From Pseudomonas poae (GTDB lineage Bacteria; Pseudomonadota; Gammaproteobacteria; Pseudomonadales; Pseudomonadaceae): 64,000 nucleotides of DNA. The position numbers and the translations under genes were made by a program. This document shows, one piece after another, positions 9,268 through 17,216 of the stretch. The notes below the pieces were generated by a model. It was not told where the DNA came from. It saw nothing but the letters and a program-made list of their open reading frames with translations, and ran no database searches. Numbering within the stretch: the first letter of the stretch is position 1; each line of letters begins with the position of its first letter. Location: positions 3,663,001 to 3,727,000 of the forward strand of contig CP110972.1 in assembly GCA_028869255.1 (NCBI GenBank), read 5' to 3'.

Positions 9268-9723
9268 TCAGTTTTTTTGCGAGGTTTCCTTGGCCAGCAA
9301 AGCTGGCGTCGCAGGCAGGCGCTCGACCACGGCCAGCTTTTCCGGACGCTGCGCCTCACGCCATGCGCGAAAGGCGCTCAGCTCGCCGTCCAGGGTCTTC
9401 ATGACCCATGCAAGCACGGCGATATCATCGAGCATGCCGAACATCGGGATAAAGTCCGGGATCGCATCAATCGGGCTGAGGAAGTACATCAGCCCCGCCA
9501 CCACCGAAATCAGTGCCTTGGGGCTGATCGCCCGGTACTCACCGCGCCAGTAGGCCAGGCACAAAGCCTGCAGCAGCTTGAGGTCATCCTTGAGCTTGCC
9601 CAGGCGGTTGCCCTGGCTTGAGCCCTTGGCGGCGACGGCGAACAGCAGCGTCGGCAAACGCCCACGGCCCAGCAAGCGTGCGGCCATAGGCAGGAAACGG
9701 GTGAAATTGAAGGGTGGTTTCAT
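9268..9723 (-). CDS. YkvA family (DUF1232) membrane protein
   Basis: A 151-residue protein of the YkvA/DUF1232 family, function unknown. The diagnostic segment is around residues 75-105: a membrane-compatible stretch LISVVAGLMYFLSPIDAIPD followed by FIPMFGMLDDIAVLAWV. The first 60 residues are basic and probably cytoplasmic, and the tail is charged. It is a single gene: upstream, at 9751-9781, is a perfect palindrome made of two inverted DnaA-box sequences, which may affect its expression. Start ATG 9723. Confidence 0.87.
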   Translation of the reverse strand: MKPPFNFTRFLPMAARLLGRGRLPTLLFAVAAKGSSQGNRLGKLKDDLKLLQALCLAYWRGEYRAISPKALISVVAGLMYFLSPIDAIPDFIPMFGMLDDIAVLAWVMKTLDGELSAFRAWREAQRPEKLAVVERLPATPALLAKETSQKN

Positions 9724-9750
9724 TTGTCACTCCAGTTCCAGGCGACATAA

Positions 9751-9781
9751 AAGGTTATCCACACAAATTGTGGATAACCTT
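9751..9781. promoter_or_regulatory. Perfect palindrome made of two inverted DnaA-box sequences
   Basis: The 13-base arms AAGGTTATCCACA and TGTGGATAACCTT are perfect complements separated by five bases. Each contains the consensus DnaA 9-mer TTATCCACA (9755-9763 and, inverted, 9769-9777). It lies 28 bases upstream of the YkvA-like gene. It could be a DnaA titration or regulatory site, or simply a hairpin. Confidence 0.6.
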
Positions 9782-9961
9782 GTGAACAGAGCCTATTTTT
9801 CTGGCTGAAAGCCACGGATTACAAGGCTTGCAGTCAGATCGGGCGTTTTTTGCGCACATTAAAAAAACCCAAGATTTCATTGACTTGGCGCTGATGTGCG
9901 GCTACCCGTACTCGAGTCTTATATCAGACTCCACGGCGCAACATGGGTTCGATCAGATTTC

Positions 9962-10060
9962 TGTAGGAGCCGGCTTGCCGGCGATGGACATTAAGATTAG
10001 GCGGACATCCTGGAGAAATTCAGTGGCTGGGCGTTTTTCGCCGGCATGCCGGCTCCTACA
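9962..10060. repeat. REP-type inverted repeat, CCGGC variant
   Basis: Arms TGTAGGAGCCGGCTTGCCGGCGA and TCGCCGGCATGCCGGCTCCTACA face each other across about 50 bases. This is a different repeat family from the GTGGGAGC type found elsewhere in the window. Confidence 0.8.
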
Positions 10061-10092
10061 TGGAAGCGCGCGTTTTCTGAGGGTCAGAAACA

Positions 10093-10120
10093 ACAACGCC
10101 CCGTCGAGACGGGGCGTTGT
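10093..10120 (-). terminator. Terminator of the FKBP isomerase gene
   Basis: A 12-base stem, ACAACGCCCCGT with its complement, lies just downstream of the minus-strand isomerase gene. On that strand it is followed by a loose T-rich run. Confidence 0.75.
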
Positions 10121-10135
10121 GTGTTCAGGCGCCGA

Positions 10136-10876
10136 TTACTTTTTGGCGGCTGGTGCAGCAGGTGCGTCAGGGGCTTCAGCCTTGGCTGGGTCCTTGATGG
10201 CCAGCAGCTCCAGGTCGAAAACCAGCACGGAGTTGGCTGGAATCGCCGGGCTCGGGCTTTGCGCGCCGTAGGCCAGGTCGGATGGGATGTACAGCTCGAC
10301 CTTCTCGCCGACGTGCATCAGTTGCAGGCCTTCGACCCAACCCGGGATCACGCCGCTGACCGGCAGGTCAATCGGGCTACCGCGATCCACGGAGCTGTCA
10401 AAGGTGGTGCCGTTGGTGAGTTTACCGGTGTAGTGCACAGTCACCACGTCAGTCGGCTTAGGCTGAGGGCCGTCGGCTTTCTTGGTGATCTTGTACTGCA
10501 GACCGGAAGCGGTGGTGACTACGCCGTCTTTCTTGGCATTGTCTTCGAGGAATTTCTTGCCGGCGGCTGCCGAATCTTCGCTCATTTTGGTCATGCGTTC
10601 TTCAGCACGCTTCTGCAGTGCGGCAAACGCTTCAACCAGCTCGTCGTCTTTGAGCTTCTGCTCTTTTTTGCCGACGGCATCTTCGATGCCTTGGGCTACT
10701 GCTTTGGAATCCAGGTCATCCATGCCTTCTTGGGCAAGGCTTTTGCCCATGTTCAGGCCGATACCGTAGGAAGCTTTCTGCGCCGGGGTTTTCAGCTCTA
10801 CGCTGGTCTGCGAATCACAACCCGCAAGTACCAGGCTAACCAGGGCCACCGCCGCCGCCAACCGATGCTGTTTCAT
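10136..10876 (-). CDS. FKBP-type peptidyl-prolyl isomerase, Mip/FkpA-like lipoprotein
   Basis: A 246-residue periplasmic prolyl cis-trans isomerase and chaperone of the Mip/FkpA family. ATG 10876 has an AAGGAAA site and begins a lipoprotein signal with lipobox LVLAGC, giving lipidated Cys20. The N-terminal helical dimerisation domain (about residues 30-125) is followed by the FKBP domain with VVTVHYTGKLTNGTTFDSS, GVIPGWVEGLQLM and YIPSDLAYG. The tail is Ala/Pro/Lys-rich. The lipobox distinguishes it from soluble E. coli FkpA. A strong terminator follows. Substrates are presumably outer-membrane or secreted proteins, by family knowledge. Confidence 0.93.
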   Translation of the reverse strand: MKQHRLAAAVALVSLVLAGCDSQTSVELKTPAQKASYGIGLNMGKSLAQEGMDDLDSKAVAQGIEDAVGKKEQKLKDDELVEAFAALQKRAEERMTKMSEDSAAAGKKFLEDNAKKDGVVTTASGLQYKITKKADGPQPKPTDVVTVHYTGKLTNGTTFDSSVDRGSPIDLPVSGVIPGWVEGLQLMHVGEKVELYIPSDLAYGAQSPSPAIPANSVLVFDLELLAIKDPAKAEAPDAPAAPAAKK

Positions 10877-11015
10877 GCTATTTCCTTGTTCATGCGCCAA
10901 TAGGGCATTCGAATAAAGTCGCGAGCTTATCAGGCGGCCACGACCAATGGCTACCGGCATGTGAGCAGGAAACTTCCGATAAGTTCACGTGTTTAAACGC
11001 ATTTTCATTCATTAT

Positions 11016-11041
11016 GGCGGTCCGCGATGGATCGCGGACCG
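11016..11041. repeat. Inverted repeat between divergent genes
   Basis: The arms CGGTCCGCGAT and ATCGCGGACCG leave a tight loop. It lies between the divergent FKBP and cytochrome genes, so it may be a hairpin in a leader or an operator. No T-run follows it. Confidence 0.5.
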
Positions 11042-11122
11042 CGTGCATGCAGACTGCTGGCCACTTGCCGCACCTGCAACTCAATGGCATAAGAAAGCCA
11101 CAACTGGACAAGGATAGTTATC

Positions 11123-12931
11123 TTGCGCATTTTTTCCCGAGTTTTATTGACGATATTCGTCATTTTCGGTCTGATCCTGGCGGTGGTGCTCTACTACATC
11201 GTCAACCCCAAACTCCCCGACTACGTGCCCGTGGAGCAAGTGCATTACCAGGATCAATGGAGTGCCGTCGACCGCCAGACCTACTACTTCACGCCCCAGG
11301 GCACCCAGGTAAAAGGCCTGCACTACGACTGGTTCACCGCCCTGGAACTGCCGTTTTCCAACCAGCGTTTTGCCACGCCAGACTACCTGGCACGCTTTGG
11401 TTTCCTGGTGGACCCCAAGCAAGCGCCCAGCGCACAAAACCCCGGCAACCTGCCCGTGGGTTTCGCCCGGCATAAAAACGCCGACGACAACGCCGAATAC
11501 CTGGATATCACTTGCGCCGCCTGCCACACCGGCGAACTGCGCTATAAAGGCCAGGCCCTGCGTATCGACGGCGGCTCGGCCCAACACGTGCTGCCTTCCA
11601 GTGTGCCCACCCTGCGCGGCGGCAGTTTCGGCCAGGCCCTGGTCGCCAGCCTTGCAGCAACCTATTACAACCCGTGGAAATTCGAGCGCTTCGCCCGCCA
11701 GGTGCTGGGGGATCGCTACGACGCCGAGCAAAGCCAACTGCGCCAGGACTTCAAGCAGTCGCTGAACAAGTTCCTCAAAGTCGCCTGGAACGACACCCAT
11801 CGCGGCCTCTACCCCACTGAGGAAGGCCCTGGCCGTACCGACGCGTTCGGCCGCATCGCCAATGCCAGTTTCGGCGACGCCATTTCTCCGGAAAACTATC
11901 GCATTGCCAATGCACCGGTGGACTACCCATTCCTCTGGAATATCTGGACCTTCGACTGGGTGCAATGGAACGGCTCGGCCCAACAACCGATGGCACGCAA
12001 TATCGGCGAATCCCTCGGCGTGGGTGCGACCCTGACCTTCTTCGACAGTGCCGGCCAGCCGCTCCAGGGCGCAGCGCGCTACCCGTCGAGCGTGAGGGTG
12101 CGCGACCTCAACCTGATCGAAGAAACCCTGCAACGCCTCAAACCACCCACCTGGCCGGAGGAGCTGTTCGGCGCCATCGACAAGCCCCTGGCCGCCCAAG
12201 GCCGCGCGTTGTTCGCCGAGAACTGCGCCGGCTGCCACGTGCCGACCGTCACCCAGGAAAACGGTCGCCCGGTGCAGCACCTGAAAATGCTGCCGGTGGA
12301 CACCATCGGCACCGATCCCGGAGCCGCCAGCAATATTGCCGACCAACGCTACGACCTCAGCGCCCTGCAATGGGACCCGGCGGAGCTGGCCAAGCTCAAC
12401 GTCGAACTGCACCCCACGCCGACCGAGCCCCTGGACCTGAAAAATATCTCCGTGGCCAAGGGCCTGGCCTACGTCACGGCCTTCGTCGAAGACCACGCCT
12501 ACCGCGCCGCCGGGGTCACCCCAGCCGAACGCCCGCGCCTGGATGGCTACGGCCTGCCGATCGGGGTACGCGAGTTGCGGGCCTACAAGGCGCGCCCACT
12601 GGCCGGCGTGTGGGCGACCCCGCCGTTCCTGCATAACGGTTCAGTGCCTACGATCTACCAGTTGCTCTCGCCCCAGGACGAACGCAGCACCACCTTCTAT
12701 AAAGGCACCGTCAACTACGACCCGCGCCACCTGGGCTTTGAAACCCAGGGGTTCAAGAATGCCTTCCTGTTCGATACCAAAATCACCGGCAACCACAACA
12801 GCGGCCACGAATTCCGTGCCGGCAAACGTGGCGATGGCGTCATCGGCCGTGGCCTGCTACCGCAGGAACGCTGGGCGCTGCTGGAATACCTCAAAGTGCT
12901 GGGCGGCCCGCTGGAGCAACACTTGCCATGA
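11123..12931 (+). CDS. Membrane-anchored dihaem cytochrome, RoxA/MauG-like
   Basis: A 602-residue periplasmic dihaem c-type cytochrome. The start is TTG 11125's codon at 11123, with AGGA about nine bases before it. One N-terminal membrane helix (residues 4-27) lacks an obvious cleavage site, so it is probably an anchor. Two haem motifs are seen: CAACH at 131-135 and CAGCH at 368-372. A C-terminal WATPPFLHNGSVPTIYQLL block is typical of the MauG/RoxA cytochrome c peroxidase superfamily. It could be a peroxidase or an RoxA-like oxygenase; the substrate is unknown. Its stop overlaps the ATG of a catalase-like gene, so both act together. Confidence 0.85.
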   Translation: MRIFSRVLLTIFVIFGLILAVVLYYIVNPKLPDYVPVEQVHYQDQWSAVDRQTYYFTPQGTQVKGLHYDWFTALELPFSNQRFATPDYLARFGFLVDPKQAPSAQNPGNLPVGFARHKNADDNAEYLDITCAACHTGELRYKGQALRIDGGSAQHVLPSSVPTLRGGSFGQALVASLAATYYNPWKFERFARQVLGDRYDAEQSQLRQDFKQSLNKFLKVAWNDTHRGLYPTEEGPGRTDAFGRIANASFGDAISPENYRIANAPVDYPFLWNIWTFDWVQWNGSAQQPMARNIGESLGVGATLTFFDSAGQPLQGAARYPSSVRVRDLNLIEETLQRLKPPTWPEELFGAIDKPLAAQGRALFAENCAGCHVPTVTQENGRPVQHLKMLPVDTIGTDPGAASNIADQRYDLSALQWDPAELAKLNVELHPTPTEPLDLKNISVAKGLAYVTAFVEDHAYRAAGVTPAERPRLDGYGLPIGVRELRAYKARPLAGVWATPPFLHNGSVPTIYQLLSPQDERSTTFYKGTVNYDPRHLGFETQGFKNAFLFDTKITGNHNSGHEFRAGKRGDGVIGRGLLPQERWALLEYLKVLGGPLEQHLP

Positions 12932-14094
12932 TTATCCGATCCCAATACAACCAACACTCCCTGCTCGTCCGGCTCTGGCTGCGCCTCGGCGCGTTTCTCG
13001 GCAAGACCCTGCTGTGGCTGATCGGCCTGGGCTTGCTCGGCTGGCTGGCCGCCACTGCCTGGTACGCCTGGCAGCACAGCGGCCCGGTGTCGCCGAACGA
13101 ACAGATACCGGCGGGTGAAGCGGCGATGACCCAAGGCATTATCCAGACCGCGGTGCGCATCGTGGACCAGCACCGCGAGGGCACGCGCTACCTGCGCGAT
13201 GCCCACGCCAAGGCGCATGGCTGCGTGAAGGCCGAAGTCAGTGTGCTGCCGGACCTGGACCCCGCCTTGCGCCAGGGCGTGTTTGCCGAGCCGGGCAAAG
13301 CCTGGTCGGCGCTGATGCGGCTGTCCAACGGCAACGCCTACCCGCAGTTCGACAGCATCCGTGATGCGCGGGGCATGGCGCTCAAGCTGCTCGACGTGCC
13401 GGGCAAACAACTGCTGGCCGACCAGCAAACGCGCACCGAGCAGGACTTCGTGATGTTCAGCCACCCGAACTTCTTTGTCAGCGATGTGGCGGAATACGCG
13501 CAGAACATCGGCGCACAAGCAGATGGCAAGAAAGTCCTGGCGTTCTTCCCCACCCTCGACCCACGCAGCTGGCAGGTACGCCACTTGTTTATCGCCTTGG
13601 CGACCCTCGCGCCAGCACCGGCCAGCCCGACGCAGACTACTTACTTTTCGGTATCGCCCTACAAGTTTGGCAAGGCCAACGCCAAGTTTCGTGTCGCGCC
13701 CGACCCGCAGAGTTGCCCGGAGTACGTGCTGCCCAAACAGAACCAGGACCTGCCGAATTTTCTGCGTAGCGCCTTGAGCCAGCAGCTGTCCACCGACCAT
13801 GTACCGGCGTGCTTCGTGTTGCAGATTCAGCGCCAGAACCCGCAAAAATTCATGCCGATCGAAGACACCAGCATCGAATGGAAAGACAGCGATGCGCCCT
13901 TTGAAACGGTGGCCAAGGTACGCATTCCGGCGCAGGATTTCGACACGCCCGAACAGAACCTGGCATGCGACAACCAGTCGTTCAATCCCTGGTTCGGCGT
14001 GGCCGAGCATCGCCCCATCGGCGGCATCAACCGCTTGCGCAAAGCGGTGTACGAAGCGGTCAGCGATTACCGTCACAGCCGCAACACCCCGTAA
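12928..14094 (+). CDS. Membrane-anchored catalase-like haem protein
   Basis: A 388-residue protein of the catalase-like superfamily. An N-terminal membrane helix (about residues 28-50) would place the rest in the periplasm, unusual for a catalase. Superfamily features include ALMRLSNGNAYPQFDSIRDARGMALKLL and QDFVMFSHPNFFVSD, but the long canonical catalase core and its C-terminal parts are missing, so this is the short allene-oxide-synthase/SrpA-like branch. The ATG overlaps the stop of the dihaem cytochrome by four bases. A paired role in peroxide handling or oxidation of an unsaturated lipid is inference. Confidence 0.82.
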   Translation: MIIRSQYNQHSLLVRLWLRLGAFLGKTLLWLIGLGLLGWLAATAWYAWQHSGPVSPNEQIPAGEAAMTQGIIQTAVRIVDQHREGTRYLRDAHAKAHGCVKAEVSVLPDLDPALRQGVFAEPGKAWSALMRLSNGNAYPQFDSIRDARGMALKLLDVPGKQLLADQQTRTEQDFVMFSHPNFFVSDVAEYAQNIGAQADGKKVLAFFPTLDPRSWQVRHLFIALATLAPAPASPTQTTYFSVSPYKFGKANAKFRVAPDPQSCPEYVLPKQNQDLPNFLRSALSQQLSTDHVPACFVLQIQRQNPQKFMPIEDTSIEWKDSDAPFETVAKVRIPAQDFDTPEQNLACDNQSFNPWFGVAEHRPIGGINRLRKAVYEAVSDYRHSRNTP

Positions 14095-14408
14095 AGAGTG
14101 CGTAACAATGGGCCCGGCGCCGTAAGGTTTGCGTCGGGTCTATTGAGCCGCTTTCGCCGCGCCTCTACCGTGAGCGCCTACCCCATCACGTAGGAAGTCA
14201 CCGTGGAAAGCTCAACCCTCGGCATGCTCGTACTGACCATAATCGCCGTGTTCGGCACCGCCTCGTTTTGCTTTGAGCACCTGGCCACGCGCCAGCCGCG
14301 CAAGAAAAAACCAATAAGTAGCCGTCATGAGCGCCAGTCGATGCCCTGGATGCTCAGGCGCAGGCCGATAAAACTGAAGAACAGCGCGGGGGAGGTCAAA
14401 TCGCAGGC
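14095..14408. other. Gene-poor stretch before the tRNA block
   Basis: No gene is well supported. A GTG-started frame from 14203 with AGGAAG before it could encode a small peptide with one membrane helix (residues ~6-23) and a basic tail, but it then runs through a terminator and antisense to a tRNA, so at most its first part could be real. Confidence 0.5.
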
Positions 14409-14437
14409 AAAAAAAAGCCCGCTCAATGAGCGGGCTT
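14409..14437 (-). terminator. Terminator of the first tRNA-Val/Asp unit
   Basis: The stem AAGCCCGCTC with its complement is followed, on the minus strand, by a run of eight T residues. Confidence 0.92.
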
Positions 14438-14478
14438 CTTGTGGCGACCTGGCGTTCAGCTTTCCAGATTACCGAATA

Positions 14479-14555
14479 TGGCGCAGCGGACGGGACTCGA
14501 ACCCGCGACCCCCGGCGTGACAGGCCGGTATTCTAACCGACTGAACTACCGCTGC
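14479..14555 (-). tRNA. tRNA-Asp (GTC), copy 1
   Basis: A 77-base cloverleaf with encoded CCA. The anticodon loop is CCTGTCACG with anticodon GTC. The acceptor stem is GCAGCGG paired with CCGCTGC. It is second in a Val-Asp transcript on the minus strand. Confidence 0.97.
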
Positions 14556-14574
14556 GCGTAACACTTGAAGCGAA

Positions 14575-14650
14575 TGGTGGGTGATGACGGGATCGAACCG
14601 CCGACCCTCTGCTTGTAAGGCAGATGCTCTCCCAGCTGAGCTAATCACCC
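14575..14650 (-). tRNA. tRNA-Val (TAC), copy 1
   Basis: A 76-base cloverleaf with encoded CCA. The anticodon arm is GCCTTACAAGC with anticodon TAC, and the acceptor stem begins GGGTGAT. It is nearly the same as E. coli tRNA-Val(UAC). Confidence 0.97.
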
Positions 14651-14669
14651 TTCGTTTCGGTGTGGGCGC

Positions 14670-14697
14670 ATCATACACCAAAAAATCGTAATGTCTT
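14670..14697 (-). promoter_or_regulatory. Promoter of tRNA-Val/Asp unit 1
   Basis: On the minus strand, AAGACA, a 16-base spacer and TATGAT are followed by a G+C-rich discriminator (GCGCCC), as in stringently controlled stable-RNA promoters. Confidence 0.65.
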
Positions 14698-14759
14698 GAT
14701 TTAAATGCACTTTATTTAAAAAAAGTTCACCGCTCGATTTTTTGCCATATTTCGGGCAG

Positions 14760-14785
14760 AAAAAAGCCCGCGATTAAGCGGGCTT
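14760..14785 (-). terminator. Terminator of the second tRNA-Val/Asp unit
   Basis: The stem AAGCCCGC with its complement is followed on the minus strand by a T-run. It is a variant of the terminator of copy 1. Confidence 0.9.
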
Positions 14786-14826
14786 TCTGTGGTGACCTGG
14801 CGTTCAGCGTTCCAGGTTACCGAATA

Positions 14827-14903
14827 TGGCGCAGCGGACGGGACTCGAACCCGCGACCCCCGGCGTGACAGGCCGGTATTCTAACCGACTGAACTACCGC
14901 TGC
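14827..14903 (-). tRNA. tRNA-Asp (GTC), copy 2
   Basis: Identical in sequence to the copy at 14479, with encoded CCA and anticodon GTC. Confidence 0.97.
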
Positions 14904-14922
14904 GCGTAACACATGAAGCGAA

Positions 14923-14998
14923 TGGTGGGTGATGACGGGATCGAACCGCCGACCCTCTGCTTGTAAGGCAGATGCTCTCCCAGCTGAGCTAATCACCC
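14923..14998 (-). tRNA. tRNA-Val (TAC), copy 2
   Basis: Identical to the copy at 14575, with encoded CCA and anticodon TAC. It is the first tRNA of the second Val-Asp unit. Confidence 0.97.
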
Positions 14999-15018
14999 TT
15001 CGTTTCGGTGTGGCGCGC

Positions 15019-15047
15019 ATTCTACGGAGCGACCCCAAGTCTGGCAA
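15019..15047 (-). promoter_or_regulatory. Promoter of tRNA-Val/Asp unit 2
   Basis: On the minus strand, TTGCCA, a 17-base spacer and TAGAAT are followed by GCGCGCC. This is a strong sigma-70 promoter with a stringent-type discriminator. Confidence 0.8.
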
Positions 15048-15157
15048 GCACTTTCTTAAATCTTTTTTTTCAGCGCTTCCAATGGCTTAGGCAGGGTTGG
15101 CCTGCGGCGTGATCAAGAGAATAATGCCCCCCTTTGTATAAAGGAGAGACTCACCCC

Positions 15158-16072
15158 ATGTGGTTCAAGAACCTGCTTATCTATCGCCTGACCCAAGATC
15201 TGCCTGTTGATGCCGAGGCGTTGGAAGCGGCCATGGCCACCAAACTGGCGCGCCCGTGTGCCAGCCAGGAGTTGACCACTTACGGTTTCGTCGCGCCTTT
15301 CGGTAAAGGTGAAGACGCTCCCCTGGTTCACGTCAGCGGTGACTTCCTGCTGATCGCCGCCCGCAAGGAAGAACGCATCCTGCCGGGCAGCGTGGTGCGT
15401 GACGCGCTGAAAGAGAAAGTCGAGGAAATCGAGGCCGAGCAAATGCGCAAGGTCTATAAAAAGGAACGCGACCAGATCAAGGATGAAATCATCCAGGCCT
15501 TCCTGCCGCGTGCGTTTATCCGCCGCTCGTCGACGTTCGCCGCCATCGCGCCGAAACAGGGCCTGATCCTGGTCAACTCGGCCAGCCCGAAACGCGCCGA
15601 AGACCTGCTCTCCACCCTGCGTGAAGTGATCGGCACCCTGCCGGTACGCCCACTGACGGTGAAAACCGCACCGACGGCGATCATGACCGACTGGGTCACC
15701 ACCCAGAAACCGGCCGATGATTTCTTCGTCCTCGACGAATGTGAGCTGCGCGACACCCATGAAGACGGCGGCATCGTGCGCTGCAAACGCCAGGACCTGA
15801 CCAGCGAAGAGATCCAGTTGCACCTGACCACCGGCAAAGTCGTGACCCAACTGTCGCTGGCGTGGCAGGACAAACTGTCCTTCATGCTCGACGACAAGAT
15901 GACCGTCAAGCGCCTGAAGTTCGAAGACCTGCTGCAGGATCAGGCGGAACAGGACGGCGGTGAAGAGGCCCTGGGCCAGCTGGATGCGAGCTTTACCCTG
16001 ATGATGCTGACGTTCGGTGATTTCCTGCCGGCGCTGATCGAAGCACTGGGTGGTGAAGAGACTCCACAGTAA
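15158..16072 (+). CDS. rdgC: Recombination-associated protein RdgC
   Basis: A 304-residue nucleoid-associated DNA-binding protein that forms a ring on DNA and restrains RecA. ATG 15158 was chosen because it gives the family start [12 protein letters not shown] and has AAGGAG upstream; the earlier TTG frame start overlaps that site. The whole RdgC family pattern is present, including [20 protein letters not shown], the basic helix [13 protein letters not shown] and the C-terminal acidic tail. Length is normal. It is monocistronic, followed by a non-conserved, more A+T-rich insertion rather than the expected neighbour. Confidence 0.96.
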   Translation: MWFKNLLIYRLTQDLPVDAEALEAAMATKLARPCASQELTTYGFVAPFGKGEDAPLVHVSGDFLLIAARKEERILPGSVVRDALKEKVEEIEAEQMRKVYKKERDQIKDEIIQAFLPRAFIRRSSTFAAIAPKQGLILVNSASPKRAEDLLSTLREVIGTLPVRPLTVKTAPTAIMTDWVTTQKPADDFFVLDECELRDTHEDGGIVRCKRQDLTSEEIQLHLTTGKVVTQLSLAWQDKLSFMLDDKMTVKRLKFEDLLQDQAEQDGGEEALGQLDASFTLMMLTFGDFLPALIEALGGEETPQ

Positions 16073-16703
16073 GCTACCCCCGCTCAGTCCTAAAAGCTTA
16101 GTAAGTGGGTCATTGCAGCTGATTTACCTAGGCTTTTTCTTGGACTTCTTTTAGGAGCCAAGAACTGGTCACGCCTAAAACTCCTCCCCCCTGTCGCTCA
16201 GGCTGGGGGGGATTGAGCCAATCTGGATCTGTGTCCAACTAGGCTTACCTCCATTTTACACACGCCATCTTCCCCGATCGACCTGCTGCTAGCTTCACCA
16301 AAGGTGATCAAGGTAAGCCTGTGATACTCCCTACGAATCAGACATGAGTAATTGCATGGACTTGACCCCCTATTTGCATTCGACTTGACCAGTCGTTTGC
16401 ATCGGACGTGACCAGTGCACATGATCTCAATGACTGGCTGGACTCGCCCCAAAGCAAACGGTGGCGACAGGCAAAAATCGGCCAGAAGCAGCCCATCGCG
16501 ATCAGAAACGTTTGACGACAACGCGTCGCTCTCGCACTCTGTTTTGCCCCCTATTCTTCACTAGGCTTCCCTATGTCATTCGCAACCGTAGTGCTGCTTG
16601 ACTCCTGGCCACAGCCAAGTGGCCAGGACTAGCAGAACGGGCCTTGGGCGGGGTGGATTAACCACATTTTTTATCCGAGACACAACGCTAGTGAGGGGTG
16701 GTT
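16073..16703. other. Non-coding, A+T-richer stretch with IS-like end repeats
   Basis: No convincing gene. The base composition drops compared with the flanks. A G/C hairpin occurs near 16186-16211 and three tandem 22-23 base units lie at 16353-16420. Frames here lack ribosome binding sites and family resemblance. It looks like a decayed mobile-element scar. Confidence 0.6.
16353..16420. repeat. Three tandem 22-23 base repeats resembling an IS21-family end
   Basis: Units start at 16353, 16375 and 16398. Each begins TGCAT and continues with GACTTGACC or GACGTGACC; the last two add AGTC or AGTG. IS21-family elements carry repeats like these near their tips, so this may be one remaining end. No istA or istB frame is present. 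Confidence 0.55.
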
Positions 16704-17216
16704 ATGATTCGTGATGCATTATCCCAGGATGCGAAGCGCATCGCTCAAGTTCATGTCAGTAGCTGGCAACACGCTTATCTTGATCTGATGCCCGCTGACT
16801 ATTTAGCCTCGCTTAGCGCGACATTGCCTCAAAGAGAGGCCTATTGGGCCCGTACAATTGAAGGCAAAGACGCTGACATTTTAGTCGCCGAAGTAGAGGG
16901 AGACGTTATTGGTTGGCTTTCGCTGGGCCCTTGCCGTGATGAAGACACGCCCGAAGCAGCATCGGGAGAAATCATGGCGATCTACGTTTTGGCAGAATAT
17001 TGGAGCAAGGGTATCGGCGCCCAATTGTGGCAGACGGGTTTTAAGCGTTTGCTTGATCAAGGTTATAAACGCATCACCTTATGGGTTTTATCTGGCAACG
17101 AAAGGGCCGTTCGTTTCTATAAGGGTCTTGGTGGAACAGAAGAGCCTAGCAGCCGTCGCACGCTGGTGCGTGGTGGCGTGACGTTGGATGAGGTGAGGTA
17201 TGTTTGGAGCAATTGA
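16704..17216 (+). CDS. GNAT-family N-acetyltransferase
   Basis: A 170-residue acetyl-CoA-dependent acetyltransferase. ATG 16704 follows GAGG at about seven bases; the GTG two codons earlier is less well placed. The acetyl-CoA loop region is IYVLAEYWSKGIGAQLWQTG, where a usual Arg/Gly-rich turn reads SKGIG, and the family C-terminal part is LWVLSGNERAVRFYKGLG. Acceptor substrate unknown. The gene is more A+T-rich than its neighbours and uses several TTA leucine codons, rare elsewhere in the window, so it probably arrived by transfer with the surrounding scar. Confidence 0.87.
   Translation: MIRDALSQDAKRIAQVHVSSWQHAYLDLMPADYLASLSATLPQREAYWARTIEGKDADILVAEVEGDVIGWLSLGPCRDEDTPEAASGEIMAIYVLAEYWSKGIGAQLWQTGFKRLLDQGYKRITLWVLSGNERAVRFYKGLGGTEEPSSRRTLVRGGVTLDEVRYVWSN

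Larger units (their letters stand above)
9724..10092. other. Gene-free stretch with palindrome and REP pair
   Basis: This stretch between two minus-strand genes holds the 9751-9781 palindrome, an A+T-rich segment, and a REP-type inverted repeat. I see no convincing coding frame in it. Confidence 0.7.

Noticed and set aside
10890..11111. A 73-residue frame between the FKBP and cytochrome genes
   Set aside because: It runs through an inverted repeat and both genes' upstream regions, and has no family likeness.
14203..14520. A possible 105-residue protein before the tRNA block
   Set aside because: Its first 25 residues have a plausible GTG start and membrane helix, but the rest crosses a terminator and the antisense of tRNA-Asp; not enough to call a gene.
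16198..16521. A 107-residue minus-strand frame in the scar after rdgC
   Set aside because: It overlaps the tandem IS-like repeats, has no ribosome binding site and no family resemblance.
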